64,000 bases of DNA from RYN-230 sp963851025 (GTDB lineage: Bacteria; Actinomycetota; Actinomycetes; Streptosporangiales; Streptosporangiaceae), in assembly GCA_963851025.1 (NCBI GenBank), contig CAWKOA010000010.1:226023-290022 (forward strand), in the 5' to 3' direction. The translations under genes and the position numbers were made by a program. Positions 25,604-35,036 of the stretch are shown one piece after another (position 1 is the first letter of the stretch; every line of letters starts with the position of its first letter). The notes under the pieces were generated by a model. The model saw only the letters and a list, made by a program, of their open reading frames with translations, did no database searches and was not told where the DNA came from.

Positions 25604-25650
25604 GCCTACCCTGGCCGGCTCAGCCCGGGCCCCCGCCAGCCTGTGATACC

Positions 25651-26739
25651 TCACACACGCCGGAACTCCAGCACCCGGTAGGGCATCACCCCGGGCAGCG
25701 CGGTGTCCCGGACGAGCTCGTAGCCCTCCGGGCCGAGCAGCGCCTCGTGCTCGGCGCGGGTGCGCTCCCGCCCGCCCAGGGTCATCATCATGATCAGGTC
25801 CATCAGGTGGGCCAGGGACGGCTCGGGCCCGTCCGGCAGCACCCAGTCGATGACCATCAGCCCGCTGCCCGGCCTGCCCGCCCGGTGGCAGTTACCGGCG
25901 ATCATGCGTACCCGCTCGTCATCCCAGTTGTGCAGGATCTGGCTCAGCACGTACAGGTCGCCGCCGGGCGGCACCTCGCGCAGGAAGTCGCCGTCCACGA
26001 TCTCCACCCGGTCGCCGACACCCGCCAGGGCCAGGTACCCGGGGGCCTCGGCCAGCGCCTCGCCGCGGTCCATCAGCACCCCGCGGGCGTCCGGCAGGGC
26101 GCGGAGCAGGTAGGCCAGCAGTGTCCCGCGGCTGCCGCCCACGTCGACGATGAGCCCGGAAGCCAGCGGCCGGAACCGGGCCCCGGTGAGCTGGTCCACC
26201 ATGATCCCGGTGACCCGGCCCATGGCCCGGGCGAACCAGGCCGCCTCGTCCGGGTGCCGCCCGTAGTACGCGTAGATCCCGTCGGGCCGGGTCGGGTCCA
26301 CCGGGTCGGGGCTGCGGACGACCTCCTCCAGGAGCCCGGCGCTCTGCCAGTGCGGCGGTCCCAGGAACCCGACCGCGACGCCCCGCGCGGAGCCCTCGGC
26401 GTCGCTGCGCAGCAGGTCGCCGGCCGGGGTCAGCGCGTACCGTCCCGCGCCGTCCTTGCGCACCAGCCCGTAGACGGCCGCCGCGGCCAGCAGCCGGGAC
26501 AGCGCGTCCGGGGCGGCCGCCACCCGGGCCGCGAGTTCCCCGGCCGTGAGCGGGCCGCCGGCCAGTTCGTCCGCGACCGCTAACCGGGCCAGCACGGCGG
26601 CGACCTGGGAAGTCATCATGCCTTCGAGCAGGCGGCCGAGCGGGGCGCCGGCCTCGCCGAGCATCGAGGTGTACAGGGACATCTCCCCGGGCGCAACGTT
26701 CTCGGGTACGGCGCTCTCGGGCACGGCGCTCTCGGGCAC
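25651..26739 (-). CDS. O-methyltransferase, dimerising winged-helix type
   Basis: About 362 residues. The N-terminal dimerisation/winged-helix part runs through LARLAVADELAGGPLTAGELAARV. The SAM-binding VDVGGSRGTLLAYLLRALPDARGVLMD follows, and LSQILHNWDDERVRMIAGNCH carries the HNW(D)-type catalytic segment of the AdoMet_MTase_2 (PF00891) family. Such enzymes methylate hydroxyl groups on aromatic or polyketide compounds; the substrate is unknown. The GTG at 26739 is preceded by AGAGGGGAG. The first residues are a PESAV repeat, so the start could also lie at MSLYTSML. Confidence 0.87.
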   Translation of the reverse strand: MPESAVPESAVPENVAPGEMSLYTSMLGEAGAPLGRLLEGMMTSQVAAVLARLAVADELAGGPLTAGELAARVAAAPDALSRLLAAAAVYGLVRKDGAGRYALTPAGDLLRSDAEGSARGVAVGFLGPPHWQSAGLLEEVVRSPDPVDPTRPDGIYAYYGRHPDEAAWFARAMGRVTGIMVDQLTGARFRPLASGLIVDVGGSRGTLLAYLLRALPDARGVLMDRGEALAEAPGYLALAGVGDRVEIVDGDFLREVPPGGDLYVLSQILHNWDDERVRMIAGNCHRAGRPGSGLMVIDWVLPDGPEPSLAHLMDLIMMMTLGGRERTRAEHEALLGPEGYELVRDTALPGVMPYRVLEFRRV

Positions 26740-26740
26740 G
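26701..26740. repeat. 15-bp tandem repeat at the O-methyltransferase start
   Basis: About 2.7 copies of CTCGGGCACGGCGCT, encoding PESAV-type repeats at the N-terminus of the methyltransferase. In the rest of the gap to 27061 I see only a possible TACACT -10 element at 26978-26983 on the plus strand, and no gene. Confidence 0.8.
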
Positions 26741-27061
26741 ATGGGGCTCCCCTCTGCGGCCGGAAAGGCGCACGGAATGGACCGCGAATGGCGTTCCCTG
26801 CTCCAGTCCACACGCCCGGGCAGGGCTTGTAAATGCGGTGCTGGCAAATGGGCCGGCGTCCCGGTGCGCGGCGCCCAGGTGCCGGGCCGCCGCGGGTGCG
26901 GGCGGCCCGGGGGCAACGGGGCCGGCGTCCCGGGGGCGGGCCCGGATTTGGCCCGCGCTTTACATTGGCTCGCGCTCTACACTAGAGAGCAGCGGCCTGA
27001 TGATGCCCGTGGCGTGGCGGCAGAGCAGCGCAGCTGGCTCGGTGGGTCGGGAGGCGGAACG

Positions 27062-27364
27062 ATGACGTCCGGGATCAGCCTGGTCAGTGCGTGGGCGGGG
27101 GCCGCTTCTGCTTCGCAGGGCTTCACCCTCACCGACGCTATCGTGATCTTCGTGGTGGTGATCGTCCTGCTGATCGTGGGCGTCGCCCTGGCCGGACGGC
27201 GGACCCGGCTGCTGGTCACCCGGCCCCGGCTGCGGACCGCGCACAGCCGGCGGGTCCGGCGGGCCGCCACCGAGGACGTCGAGGAGATCGAGCGGGACGC
27301 CCGGCTGCGCGGCCGCCCGGTCCGCAGGCTTCCCCGGCGCGGGGAAGAGGACGACGACCTCTAG
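27062..27364 (+). CDS. Small single-span membrane protein
   Basis: 100 residues. One hydrophobic segment (LTDAIVIFVVVIVLLIVGVALAG) is followed by a very basic region (RRTRLLVTRPRLRTAHSRRVRR) and an acidic end (EEDDDL). GGGAGGCGG lies close before the ATG. I do not recognise a family. The plus-strand TAG and the stop of the convergent beta-propeller gene share the same CTAG. Confidence 0.65.
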   Translation: MTSGISLVSAWAGAASASQGFTLTDAIVIFVVVIVLLIVGVALAGRRTRLLVTRPRLRTAHSRRVRRAATEDVEEIERDARLRGRPVRRLPRRGEEDDDL

Positions 27365-29007
27365 GGCTGGTTCGGCCGCCTGCGCCACACGAGCCAGCCG
27401 AGCCCGGCCAGCACCGCCAGGCTGCCCGCCACGATGCCCGCGACGGCGCCACCGGACAGGGGCGCCGGGGGAGCGTCCGCGCCGGGCAGGGTCGCCGGGG
27501 TGGCCTGCCCCGGCGGGGCAGGGCTGGCCGGGCCCGGGCTGGCCGGGCCCGGGCCCCGGGCGCCCGTGGCCAGGAACGAGACGACCCGGTTCCCGGCCGG
27601 GGCCAGCAGCAGGCCGGCTCCCGCGCTGGGGGTGGGGAAGTGGTTCGCGCCGGTGCCCACGGGGGCCTGCTGCCGCACCTTCCCGGTCTGCGGGTCGAGA
27701 CCGTACAGCCAGCCGGCCTGGCTGATCGTCCAGACCAGGCCCCCGGCCACGATCGGCGGGCCGCCGCCGGTCCCGGAACTCCACAGCAGCCGCAGGCCCG
27801 GCGGTGACGCGTCCGCGCGGACGGCCAGGATCCCGCTGACGCAGGGCAGGTACACGGTGCTGCCGGCCACCGCGGCGCCCCCGTCGATGTTCGCGCCGCA
27901 CACCGGCTGCGTCGAGGTGAGCGCGCCGCCGATGCCGCCGAGATGCGCACCGTCGAGCAGGTAGGCGATCCCGGCCTTCCCGGCGATCAGCACCCGGCCG
28001 CCGGGCAGCAGCGCAGGCTCGGCGGACATGTCCAGGTCCCGGGAGTTGTTCTCGGCCCAGTCGGCCGGCGCGAAGTACTGCAGCAGCTTCATCGAGGGCG
28101 ACAGGTCCAGCACGGAATCGCTGTCGTCGAAGCCGCGTGAGGCCTTGTACACGGACCCGTTGCCGACGGTGACCCAGACGTGGCCGCGGTCGTCCACGGC
28201 CGGGGCGGCGCCGCCCATCCAGACCGCGCCCTGTGACTCGCCGGGCTTCGCGTCCACGGTGAACATCGCGGGCCGGCCGCCGGCCTCCGGGACGGACACC
28301 ACCCGCCCCCGGTAGGTGGCACAGTCCCCGTCGTTGCCGCCGAAGCCGAACACCACCCGGCCGCCGGCCAGGGCCAGCCCGGTGCGCTGGAGCAGCGCCG
28401 CGGTGTCCGCCCCGGGCGGGTCCACGTTCCGGGTCATCTCCACCCGGCCGGTCGCCGTGCTCAGGCCGGCCAGCACGTGGGCCGGGCGGCCCCGGGTTTC
28501 CTCGTCGGCCACCACGAAGATCTCGGCCCGGGCCGGGTCGATGACCGGGGTGCCGGTGATCCCGACCCGGGGCGTGATGTCCCCGCACGGCAGCGAGCTG
28601 GCCGGGACCGGGGCGGCCAGGTGCCGGGACCAGGCGACCCGCCCGGTCGCGGCGGACAGGGCGTACACGGTGTTGTTCTCGGTGGCCACGTAGACCCGGC
28701 CCGCCAGCACCAGCGGCTCACCGTAGATCTGCCCGTCCAGCGCGGGGGAGGCCCACTTCTGGAACGGGGTGTTCACCCGGCCCGGGGTCGCGGCCACGCC
28801 GTGGCCGGCCGGGTCGCCGTGGTACACGGTCCAGGAGCCTGCCTGGGCGGTGCCGGCCTGGGAGGAGCCCGGGCTGGCGCTGGGGGAGGAGCTGGTGCCC
28901 GAGGTGGCGAGAGTGCCCGCGCCGGCGGATCCGCCCGCGGTCATCCACAGCGCGGCGGTCAGGCCCGCGAGCCACCCGGCCGTCCGCACCGCCCGGCTGC
29001 TGCGCAT
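27361..29007 (-). CDS. Secreted, membrane-anchored PQQ-type beta-propeller protein
   Basis: About 548 residues. An N-terminal signal peptide (GWLAGLTAALWMTAGGSAGAG) and a Ser-rich stretch are followed by repeated beta-propeller blades of the PQQ/YncE type: VYVATENNTVYALSAATGRVAWSRHL, AEIFVVADEE and LYGLDPQTGKV. A Pro/Ala linker (GPASPGPASPAPP) and a C-terminal membrane anchor with a basic stop (VAGLGWLVWRRRPNQP) follow. It resembles outer-surface PQQ-binding-like or carbohydrate-binding propellers; no catalytic site can be assigned. It starts 30 bases past the amine oxidase stop, with a palindrome between them. Confidence 0.78.
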   Translation of the reverse strand: MRSSRAVRTAGWLAGLTAALWMTAGGSAGAGTLATSGTSSSPSASPGSSQAGTAQAGSWTVYHGDPAGHGVAATPGRVNTPFQKWASPALDGQIYGEPLVLAGRVYVATENNTVYALSAATGRVAWSRHLAAPVPASSLPCGDITPRVGITGTPVIDPARAEIFVVADEETRGRPAHVLAGLSTATGRVEMTRNVDPPGADTAALLQRTGLALAGGRVVFGFGGNDGDCATYRGRVVSVPEAGGRPAMFTVDAKPGESQGAVWMGGAAPAVDDRGHVWVTVGNGSVYKASRGFDDSDSVLDLSPSMKLLQYFAPADWAENNSRDLDMSAEPALLPGGRVLIAGKAGIAYLLDGAHLGGIGGALTSTQPVCGANIDGGAAVAGSTVYLPCVSGILAVRADASPPGLRLLWSSGTGGGPPIVAGGLVWTISQAGWLYGLDPQTGKVRQQAPVGTGANHFPTPSAGAGLLLAPAGNRVVSFLATGARGPGPASPGPASPAPPGQATPATLPGADAPPAPLSGGAVAGIVAGSLAVLAGLGWLVWRRRPNQP

Positions 29008-29015
29008 CGTCAAAG

Positions 29016-29041
29016 CCTAGCCACGCCGCGGCGTGGCTAGG
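29016..29041 (-). terminator. 26-bp perfect palindrome at the amine oxidase end
   Basis: 13-base arms CCTAGCCACGCCG and CGGCGTGGCTAGG without a spacer, a perfect 26-bp palindrome that contains the amine oxidase stop codon and ends 9 bases before the next ATG. It could be a terminator with a tight loop or a protein-binding site. Confidence 0.6.
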
Positions 29042-30975
29042 GCCTGTCGCCGCCCCCGCCCGGGTGGCAGCCGGAATTCGCGTCCGGGGGCACATCGAGG
29101 GCCGGGTTACGGGCGAAGAACCCGAACGGCTTGAGCCAGAACGACACCGTGTCCACCGGCATGATCGGCCAGTCCTCGGGCCGGGTGATGTGGTGGATGC
29201 CGAACACGTACCACAGGACGACGTCGGTGTCCTCGATGGAGCGGTTCTGCGCGGTCCACACGGGCAGCCCGGAGTCGGCCGCGCTCTGGGTGGGGAAGTC
29301 GCCGCAGGGCCAGCGCTCGTCCGGGTGGTACGGGGTGACCCAGAGCGTGTGCTCTATCACCCTGGCCCGGCGCAGCACCGCGGACGAGGGGTCCAGCAGG
29401 GCCGGGAACGACCCGCCCGGCACCAGCTTGTACCCGGCCGGGGTGCCGAGCGAGTTCGGCGCGCCCGTGCTCACGACCTTCCAGCCGCGCTGGGTGTGCC
29501 AGTCGTAGTCCTGCTTGCCCTCCGCCTCGGTGCGCAGCGGGGTCTGGCGGAGCACCAGGCCGAGCCCGTACGGGTCGCCCGGGCCCGGGCGGGCCGGCTC
29601 TGAGTTCGACCGCGTACACGGTGTTGGCCGGCCCGTCCACGTCGAGGTCCAGCCGGGCCACGATGAAGTGCTGGTGGAACGGCGCGTAGGTGCGCTCGTC
29701 GACCAGCGTGCCGTACGGGGGCTGCTGGCCGGCCGGGAAGTTCGAGGTGACCATGATCCCGGTCGCGCGGACCTCGCATTCGATGCTGCCGTCCTGGTAG
29801 AAGCGCCAGTACACGAGGTACTCGTAGTTCGCCACGGTGACGTGGAAGGACACCACGAGGCGCCGGGCGCGGCGCACCTCGGGGCCGAACTCGTGGTCCA
29901 CGTGCTTCCACAGCACGCCGTTGTCCTCCTCGTGGATGCAGATGGCGTGCGGGATCAGCCGCGGCTCACCCGCCGAGTCGTGGACGACCGCGTCGACGTA
30001 GGTGATCTCGCCGAGGCAGTCGCAGCCCCGCTCGAGCGAGGTGGTCATGAAGCCGAGTCCCCACTCGCCGATGTCGAACGCGGTCCGCCGGAAGTGGTCG
30101 GTCGTCGGATCCCGGTACGGCACCACCATCTCCGCGAACGAGAGGCGGTGCGCGACCGGCCGCAGCCGCCCGCCGTCGCGGAACCCCACGGTGTGCAGGA
30201 CCAGGCCTTCCCGGTAGTTGAAGCCGAGCCGCAGCTCCCAGTTCTGCCAGCGGAGCAGGTGCCCGTCCAGCTGGAACGAGACGCCGTCGGGCTGGCTGAT
30301 CTCCAGCGGGGCCACCTCGCGCAGCGGCATCGGGATCAGCTTGGGCAGGTACTCGCCCATCACCTCGGGCTGGCCCCCCGGGTCGGCCTCGTCGCCGATC
30401 TCCAGCAGCGTCATCCGGTTGAGGTCCACGATCGGATGCAGCCCGCTCAGGTGGTGCGCGTAGGGATTACCCTCCTCGCTGCCGCGGTACCAGACGTCCG
30501 CCCAGCCCAGCCGGAGGCCGCGATACCGTGGCGGGACCAGGTCCGCGCCAAAGGCCCAGAGATCGGTGAGGATGCGAGAACGATCGGTGATACCGCGCCG
30601 GGCGAGCGCCGCCGCCAGCGCCGGGTCGCCGCGCAGCATCTCGTCGCACTCGTGCCACTCGTCCAGGGTGATGTTCGGCTGCTGGCCGGGCAGCGGTTCC
30701 CAGGCCGTGACGGCGCCGGCGTCCAGCGACACCACCGCGCGGTACGCCTGGCCGTCCTCCCGGTTCCAGCACACGGCCAGCGCCTCCCGGCCCGGGCCCG
30801 TTTCCCCCGCCAGCAGGGCGTCCTTGGGCGGCTCGCGCAGCTCGACCGACGCGATCCGCCAGCCTGTCCCGACCGCCCGGTCGCGCCGCAGCGCCGCGGC
30901 GGCCTGCCGGAACTCGCCGGCGGTCAGCGGGTCGAGGGGATGCCGGGCCGCCGCCGGCTGTTCCTGGGTGCTCAC
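29037..30975 (-). CDS. Copper-containing primary amine oxidase, frameshifted
   Basis: A primary-amine oxidase of the TPQ type. RDRAVGTGWRIASVELREP in the N-terminal region leads to the catalytic domain, with YVDAVVHDSAGEPR and HEEDNGVLWKHVD ahead of the cofactor motif TVANYEYLVYWRFYQDGSIE, where the Tyr of NYEY becomes topaquinone. The Cu-binding His region HQHFIVARLDLDVDG comes next. The frame breaks near 29605 after NTVYAVE. Removing one base joins it to SEPARPGPGDPYGLGLVLRQ and the remaining 170 residues. Starting from the GTG at 30975, which has GGAGG six bases upstream, it would be about 645 residues, as expected. It oxidises primary amines to aldehydes. Confidence 0.88.
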
Positions 30976-30999
30976 CAATCGCCTCCACATGTGCGCTCA

Positions 31000-31150
31000 G
31001 CCCTGCTGGCCCGGTCCCGTAACCTGACTACCGTTGCCGATGAGTGAGTCATAGTGAGCCACCCACCGGCACCCCGTCTCGGGGTTGTTTCCCAGCCTGC
31101 TCGCTGGTTCCCTTCCGCGTTTCATTGCCACCTGCCCGGCGAGGCCGGGT
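31000..31150 (-). ncRNA. Putative omega RNA/right end of the TnpB element
   Basis: TnpB-only elements encode a guide RNA that overlaps the tnpB 3' end and runs into the flank. Here the minus strand across the tnpB stop can fold into CCAGC/GCTGG and ACCCC/GGGGT hairpins (the latter with a GAGAC loop). The exact right end and guide were not determined; this is inference from element layout. Confidence 0.35.
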
Positions 31151-32446
31151 CTTATGGTCGGCTCCACGCTTGACCGCGGCCCCGACTGGGCCGAGGGCGC
31201 TATCACCCGTGGTGGGCGGCTCGTAGCGCGCGAGGTTAATGGCGGCGTTGTCGTCGCGCTGGTGACTGGTCCCGCATCCGGTGCAGGTCCAGTGTTGGTT
31301 CCATCCGATCTCCTGCACGTGCCCGCAGGCGTGGCAGGTCTTGGAGGAGGGGTACCAGCGGTCCGCTATGACGAGGCGGGAGCCGTACCAGCCGGTCTTG
31401 TAGGCCAGTTGGCGGCGGGTCTCGCCGAGAGCGGAGTCGGACAGGCCGCGCCTGCGGGCGCGGGCGCCCGTCAGGCCCTTCTGCCGCAGCATCCCGGCCG
31501 CGTCCAGGCCTTCGACCACGATCTCGCCGTGGGTTTTGGCGAGCCGGGTGGTCAGGTTATGGAGGTGGTGGCCGCGGATGCTGGCGACCCGGCGTTGCAG
31601 CCGGGTGATCTTCCGCTGGGTCTCGGTGTAGCGACGGGAGTCTCGGGAGCGGCGCGATCGCTCCCGGGACAGATGCCGCAGTTCCTTCAGCGCCGCTTCG
31701 AGGGGCCGCGGGTTCGGCGCCCGTTCGATCACCTCGCCGTGCTGGCCTGCGACGGTGGCAAGGACACGCACACCTACATCCACCCCGACGCGCGACGCCG
31801 GGTCACCCGCACGGGGCTGGATGGGGCGCTGGATGAGAACCCGGAAAGCGACCACCAGCCGGGTCCCGCGGCGCGAGACAGTGGCGGCGAGGATGCGGGC
31901 TCTGCCTTTGGCGATCAGCCGCTGCAGGCGGCGGGTGTTCTCGTGGACCCGGACGGTGCCGATCCTGGGGAGGGTGACGTGCCGGCGGCCGGGTCCGACC
32001 CGGATCGCGCCGGTGGTGAAGGTGACCCGGTCGCGGTCGAGGCCCTTCTTCACGAACCGCGGGAACCCGGCCCGGCGGCCCTGCCGGTTACCGGCACGGG
32101 AGGTCTGCCAGTTCCAGTAGGCATCTACCGCGGCCTTGATGCCGTCGGCGAATGCCTCCTTGCTGATCTGAGGCCACCACACCTGGCCGGTGCCAGCGTC
32201 TGCACACTCGGTGTCCTTGACCTGGTTCCAGCGTTTCCGCAGCCCGGCAAGCGACGGGGCATCGGTCTCCTCGCCGGTCTCCCGGTACCGGGTCAGGTCC
32301 TCTTTGAGGGTGCGGACCGCCCAGTTGCGGGCGTACCGGCGGCCACCGAACTGACGCCGCGCACACGCCGCCTGCTCCGCGGTGCAGTCCAGCGCGAACT
32401 GGAACGCCTGCACCGTCCAGCCGTCCGGGATCTCGAACCTGGCCAT
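31049..32446 (-). mobile_element. tnpB: IS605-group TnpB (RNA-guided nuclease-like) element
   Basis: A 465-residue TnpB. RuvC catalytic residues appear as Asp in SRVGVDVGVRVLA, Glu in GEIVVEGLDAAGML and Asp in HQRDDNAAINLARY, with the zinc ribbon CHACGH and CTGCGT in between. The N-terminal wing opens FQFALDCTAEQAACARRQFG. No tnpA (Y1 transposase) gene is present, so it is an IS1341-like solo element. All catalytic residues are intact. It sits just upstream of the amine oxidase start. Its upstream flank holds a G-rich tract and AT-rich promoter-like sequence. Confidence 0.92.
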
Positions 32447-32500
32447 CAGGACCCCGGCTCTCCCGGGGCGTTCAGGAAAGCGGCGCGAGCCAGAACAGCA

Positions 32501-32565
32501 GGGGGGGGGTGTGGGGGGTGGGGTGGTGTTTGTTTTGTTGTATAGGTGTATATTAGGAGTGTGTA
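32501..32565 (+). repeat. G-run tract with GT-rich tail upstream of tnpB
   Basis: Nine G, then runs of 6 and 4 G separated by 1-3 bases, then a GT-rich stretch ending GTGTATATTAGGAGTGTGTAG. The G runs match a quadruplex-forming pattern on the plus strand. On the minus (tnpB) strand the region contains TAATATAC, a likely -10. Such asymmetric sequence is foreign to the rest of the window. Confidence 0.55.
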
Positions 32566-32801
32566 GTCAGCGGCCAGGTTGGGTCGTAAGTCCCGTGAAG
32601 AGCAGAAGATGCAGTAAGAGAAGCCCGGCGCGGCACCGGCCGGCGTTTGCGAGCCCGGGCCGCGCGGAGCCATGCCGGTGGCTGGTGTTCCCAGGCTTCG
32701 GGCCGGGCGGCCGTGACCTTGGCGTACCCGGCCCGGCGGATGTCGCCGCCACTGACTCCGAGCCGCTGCCCGGCCGCGCCGGGGCTCACCCGCTCACTCA
32801 T
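32553..32801 (-). CDS. Possible small HTH-like protein next to the TnpB element
   Basis: 82 residues. The first half looks protein-like: AGQRLGVSGGDIRRAGYAKV could be a helix-turn-helix, followed by EAWEHQPPAWLRAARARKR. The last 25 residues look random. Support is weak: only GGAG at a short distance from the ATG, and no recognised family. It may be a remnant cut by the TnpB element. Sequence from 32802 to 33048 holds no other feature I can support. Confidence 0.3.
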   Translation of the reverse strand: MSERVSPGAAGQRLGVSGGDIRRAGYAKVTAARPEAWEHQPPAWLRAARARKRRPVPRRASLTASSALHGTYDPTWPLTTHS

Positions 32802-33048
32802 GACTCCGCATTCTGCCCTCCAGCACCGACAGCCGCCTGCGGGCCGATGTCCCGCTGGGCGCAGCCGACGCTTTCAACGCCCGATTCCGCGCCGACCGGC
32901 GGCCGTGCAAGCGAGCACAGAAACTGGTGAGCACACCTTGTCCGGCCACCTCCCCGTTACCGAGCACCACCAGCCGCCTCACTAGAACACCTGTACGCTC
33001 AGTATTGATCGCTATTTCGGCAACTGTTCAAACCCCCCGGGTTGCCTC

Positions 33049-33693
33049 TTGATCCAGTCTGCGCAGGCCTCGTTCACCCGGGGGGCGGCCGGGCCGGTCG
33101 GTTTCGACCTGGACCTGACCCTGATCGACTCCCTGCCCGCGATCCTGGCCGCGTGGGCGGAGGTCGCCCGCGAGACCGGGACCGTTATCGACCTGGACTC
33201 CGTCACCCGGCGGCTCGGCATCAAGCTCGAGGACGAAGCGGCCTTCTGGTTCCCGGCCGGGGAGCGCGGCGCGGCCGCGGCTGCCTACCGGCGGCACTAC
33301 GTGCGGCTGGCCCCCCAGCTGACCACGGCGCTGCCCGGCGCGGCCGCGGCCCTCGCGGCTGTCCGCGGAGCCGGCGAGCAGGCCATCATCATCACCGCGA
33401 AGCACCCGGTCTCGGCCGGGCCCAGCCTGATCGCCGCGGGCCTGGCGGCCGACGGCCTCTACACGCACGTGTACGGCCCGGAAAAGGCCGCCGTGCTCAC
33501 CCAGGTCGGCGCGGCCGTGTACGTCGGTGACGCCCCGGCCGACATGGGCGCCGCGGCCGCCGCGGGCGCGCACGCGGTCGGGGTCTCGACGGGGTCGTTC
33601 GGCGCCGCGGACCTGCGGGCCGCCGGGGCCGGGGTGGTCCTGGACTCGCTGCTGGAGTTCCCGTCCTGGTATGCCGCCCTGCGCACCGCCTGA
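33049..33693 (+). CDS. HAD-family hydrolase
   Basis: 214 residues with the HAD motifs: I FDLDLTLIDS (nucleophile and acid/base Asp), II IIITAK, III Lys in GPEKAAVLTQV, and IV VYVGDAPADMGAA. The cap domain is alpha-helical (subclass I). It is probably a phosphatase of the phosphoglycolate type; the substrate is unknown. The only usable in-frame start is the TTG at 33049, with no clear ribosome site. Its stop lies inside a tandem repeat that copies the last codons of the gene. Confidence 0.82.
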   Translation: MIQSAQASFTRGAAGPVGFDLDLTLIDSLPAILAAWAEVARETGTVIDLDSVTRRLGIKLEDEAAFWFPAGERGAAAAAYRRHYVRLAPQLTTALPGAAAALAAVRGAGEQAIIITAKHPVSAGPSLIAAGLAADGLYTHVYGPEKAAVLTQVGAAVYVGDAPADMGAAAAAGAHAVGVSTGSFGAADLRAAGAGVVLDSLLEFPSWYAALRTA

Positions 33694-33781
33694 CGCCCGG
33701 CACCGCCTGACGCCCTGCACCGGCTGGCTCCCGGCGCTGGCCTGATGACCGGCACCGCCTGACGCCCGTACCGCCTAACGG
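33683..33781. repeat. 16-bp repeats copying the HAD gene end
   Basis: The unit GCACCGCCTGACGCCC occurs at 33683, 33700 and 33752, with a degenerate copy at 33768. The first copy contains the last codons and the TGA of the HAD gene. It looks like a local tandem expansion of the gene end. Confidence 0.8.
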
Positions 33782-33878
33782 TCCGCGCCCCGGTGACCAA
33801 GGGCCCTGTGACCGCGGGCGCGAGCCGGGTGATGCTGGCGTCACCGTGACGGCAGAACGCAGGAGAGGCAGTGCGGCG

Positions 33879-35036
33879 ATGACGGCCCCGGCCCCGATGA
33901 GGCACCACACGCTCCCGCGCCCCGCGCTCCCGCGGCCCGCGGTGGACTTCAGCCAGCGGCCGATGCTGGTGTTCTGGGAGACGACCGGCGCGTGCCTGCT
34001 GGCCTGCCGGCACTGCCGCGCCAGCGCCACCACCGAGCCCCCGCCCGGCGAGCTCAGCCACGCCGAGGGCCTGGCCCTCATCGACCAGGTGGCCGGGTTC
34101 GGGCGGCCCTACCCCATCCTCGTGTTCACCGGCGGTGACTGCCTGCTCCGGCCTGACCTGTTCGACCTGGCCGGGTACGCGACCTCGCTGGGCGTCCCGG
34201 TCTGCCTGTCCCCGTCGGTCACGCCGCTGCTCACCCCGGCCATGATCGAGCGGATCGCGGCCTGCGGGGCCCGGGCCGTGTCCGTCAGCCTGGACGGGGC
34301 CTGCGCGGCCACCCACGACGGGGTGCGCGGCATCCCCGGCCACTTCGGGCAGACCATCCAGGCCATCCGGGATCTCGTGGCCGCCGGCCTGACCGTCCAG
34401 GTCAACACCACCGTGATGAACCGCAACGTCGTCGAGCTGCCCCGGATCGCCGCGCTGCTGGCCGAGACCGGCGCGCACATGTGGGAGGTCTTCTTCCTGG
34501 TCCAGGTGGGCCGCGGGGTCAGCACCGCCGCGCTTCCCCCGGCCGGGCACGAGGACGTCTGCCACTTCCTGTACGACGCGTCCCGGCACGGGTTCGTGGT
34601 GCGCACCGTGGAGGCCCCGTTCTTCCGCCGGGTGGTCGCGGCCCGCCGGGCCGGCGAGCCAGCCCCGCGCACCCCGCTCTACCTGCGGCTGTCCGGCGAA
34701 CTGGGGGACCTGCTCGGCCCGCCGGGACGGCCGCCGAGCGCGCACACCGCGCCCACCCGGGACGGCAAGGGCATCCTGTTCATCTCCCACGACGGCGAGG
34801 TGTACCCGGCCGGGTTCCTGCCGCTCAGCCTGGGCAGCGTCCGCGACCGCCCGCTGCGCGACATCTACACCCGGGACCCGGTGCTGCGCGCGATCCGGGC
34901 CGCCCGGTTCACCGGGCGCTGCGGCCGGTGCGAGTACGCGGACCTGTGCGGCGGATCACGGGCCCGGGCCTACGCCGCGACCGGCGACCCGCTCGGCGAG
35001 GACCCGGCCTGCCCCTACCAGCCCGCGGCCGGCTGA
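33879..35036 (+). CDS. Radical SAM/SPASM domain protein
   Basis: About 385 residues. The radical SAM cluster motif is CLLACRHC (Cys 39, 43 and 46 from the ATG at 33879), in the sequence WETTGACLLACRHCRASA common to peptide-maturase and heme-d1-like enzymes. VFTGGDCLLRPDLFDLAGYA is the SAM-binding GGE-like loop. The C-terminal SPASM-type Cys cluster is CGRCEYADLCGGSRARAYA then DPACPY. It most resembles SPASM proteins annotated TIGR04053. AGGAGAGG lies 10 bases before the ATG. Its TGA shares an A with the ATG of the flavoprotein downstream, so the two should work together. I found no convincing precursor peptide gene beside it. Confidence 0.88.
   Translation: MTAPAPMRHHTLPRPALPRPAVDFSQRPMLVFWETTGACLLACRHCRASATTEPPPGELSHAEGLALIDQVAGFGRPYPILVFTGGDCLLRPDLFDLAGYATSLGVPVCLSPSVTPLLTPAMIERIAACGARAVSVSLDGACAATHDGVRGIPGHFGQTIQAIRDLVAAGLTVQVNTTVMNRNVVELPRIAALLAETGAHMWEVFFLVQVGRGVSTAALPPAGHEDVCHFLYDASRHGFVVRTVEAPFFRRVVAARRAGEPAPRTPLYLRLSGELGDLLGPPGRPPSAHTAPTRDGKGILFISHDGEVYPAGFLPLSLGSVRDRPLRDIYTRDPVLRAIRAARFTGRCGRCEYADLCGGSRARAYAATGDPLGEDPACPYQPAAG

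Noticed and set aside
31049..32446. Cas12 or a CRISPR locus
   Set aside because: The size and layout are those of TnpB, and no CRISPR-like repeat array or other cas gene is present.
32647..32985. Plus-strand 112-residue frame beside the TnpB element
   Set aside because: Low-complexity Arg/Pro-rich sequence, no start signal or family.
33793..33849. 18-codon frame ending in a GTGA overlap ahead of the radical SAM gene, as a precursor peptide
   Set aside because: No ribosome site, and VTKGPVTAGASRVMLASP lacks precursor features; the overlap GTG is not the likely start of the radical SAM gene.
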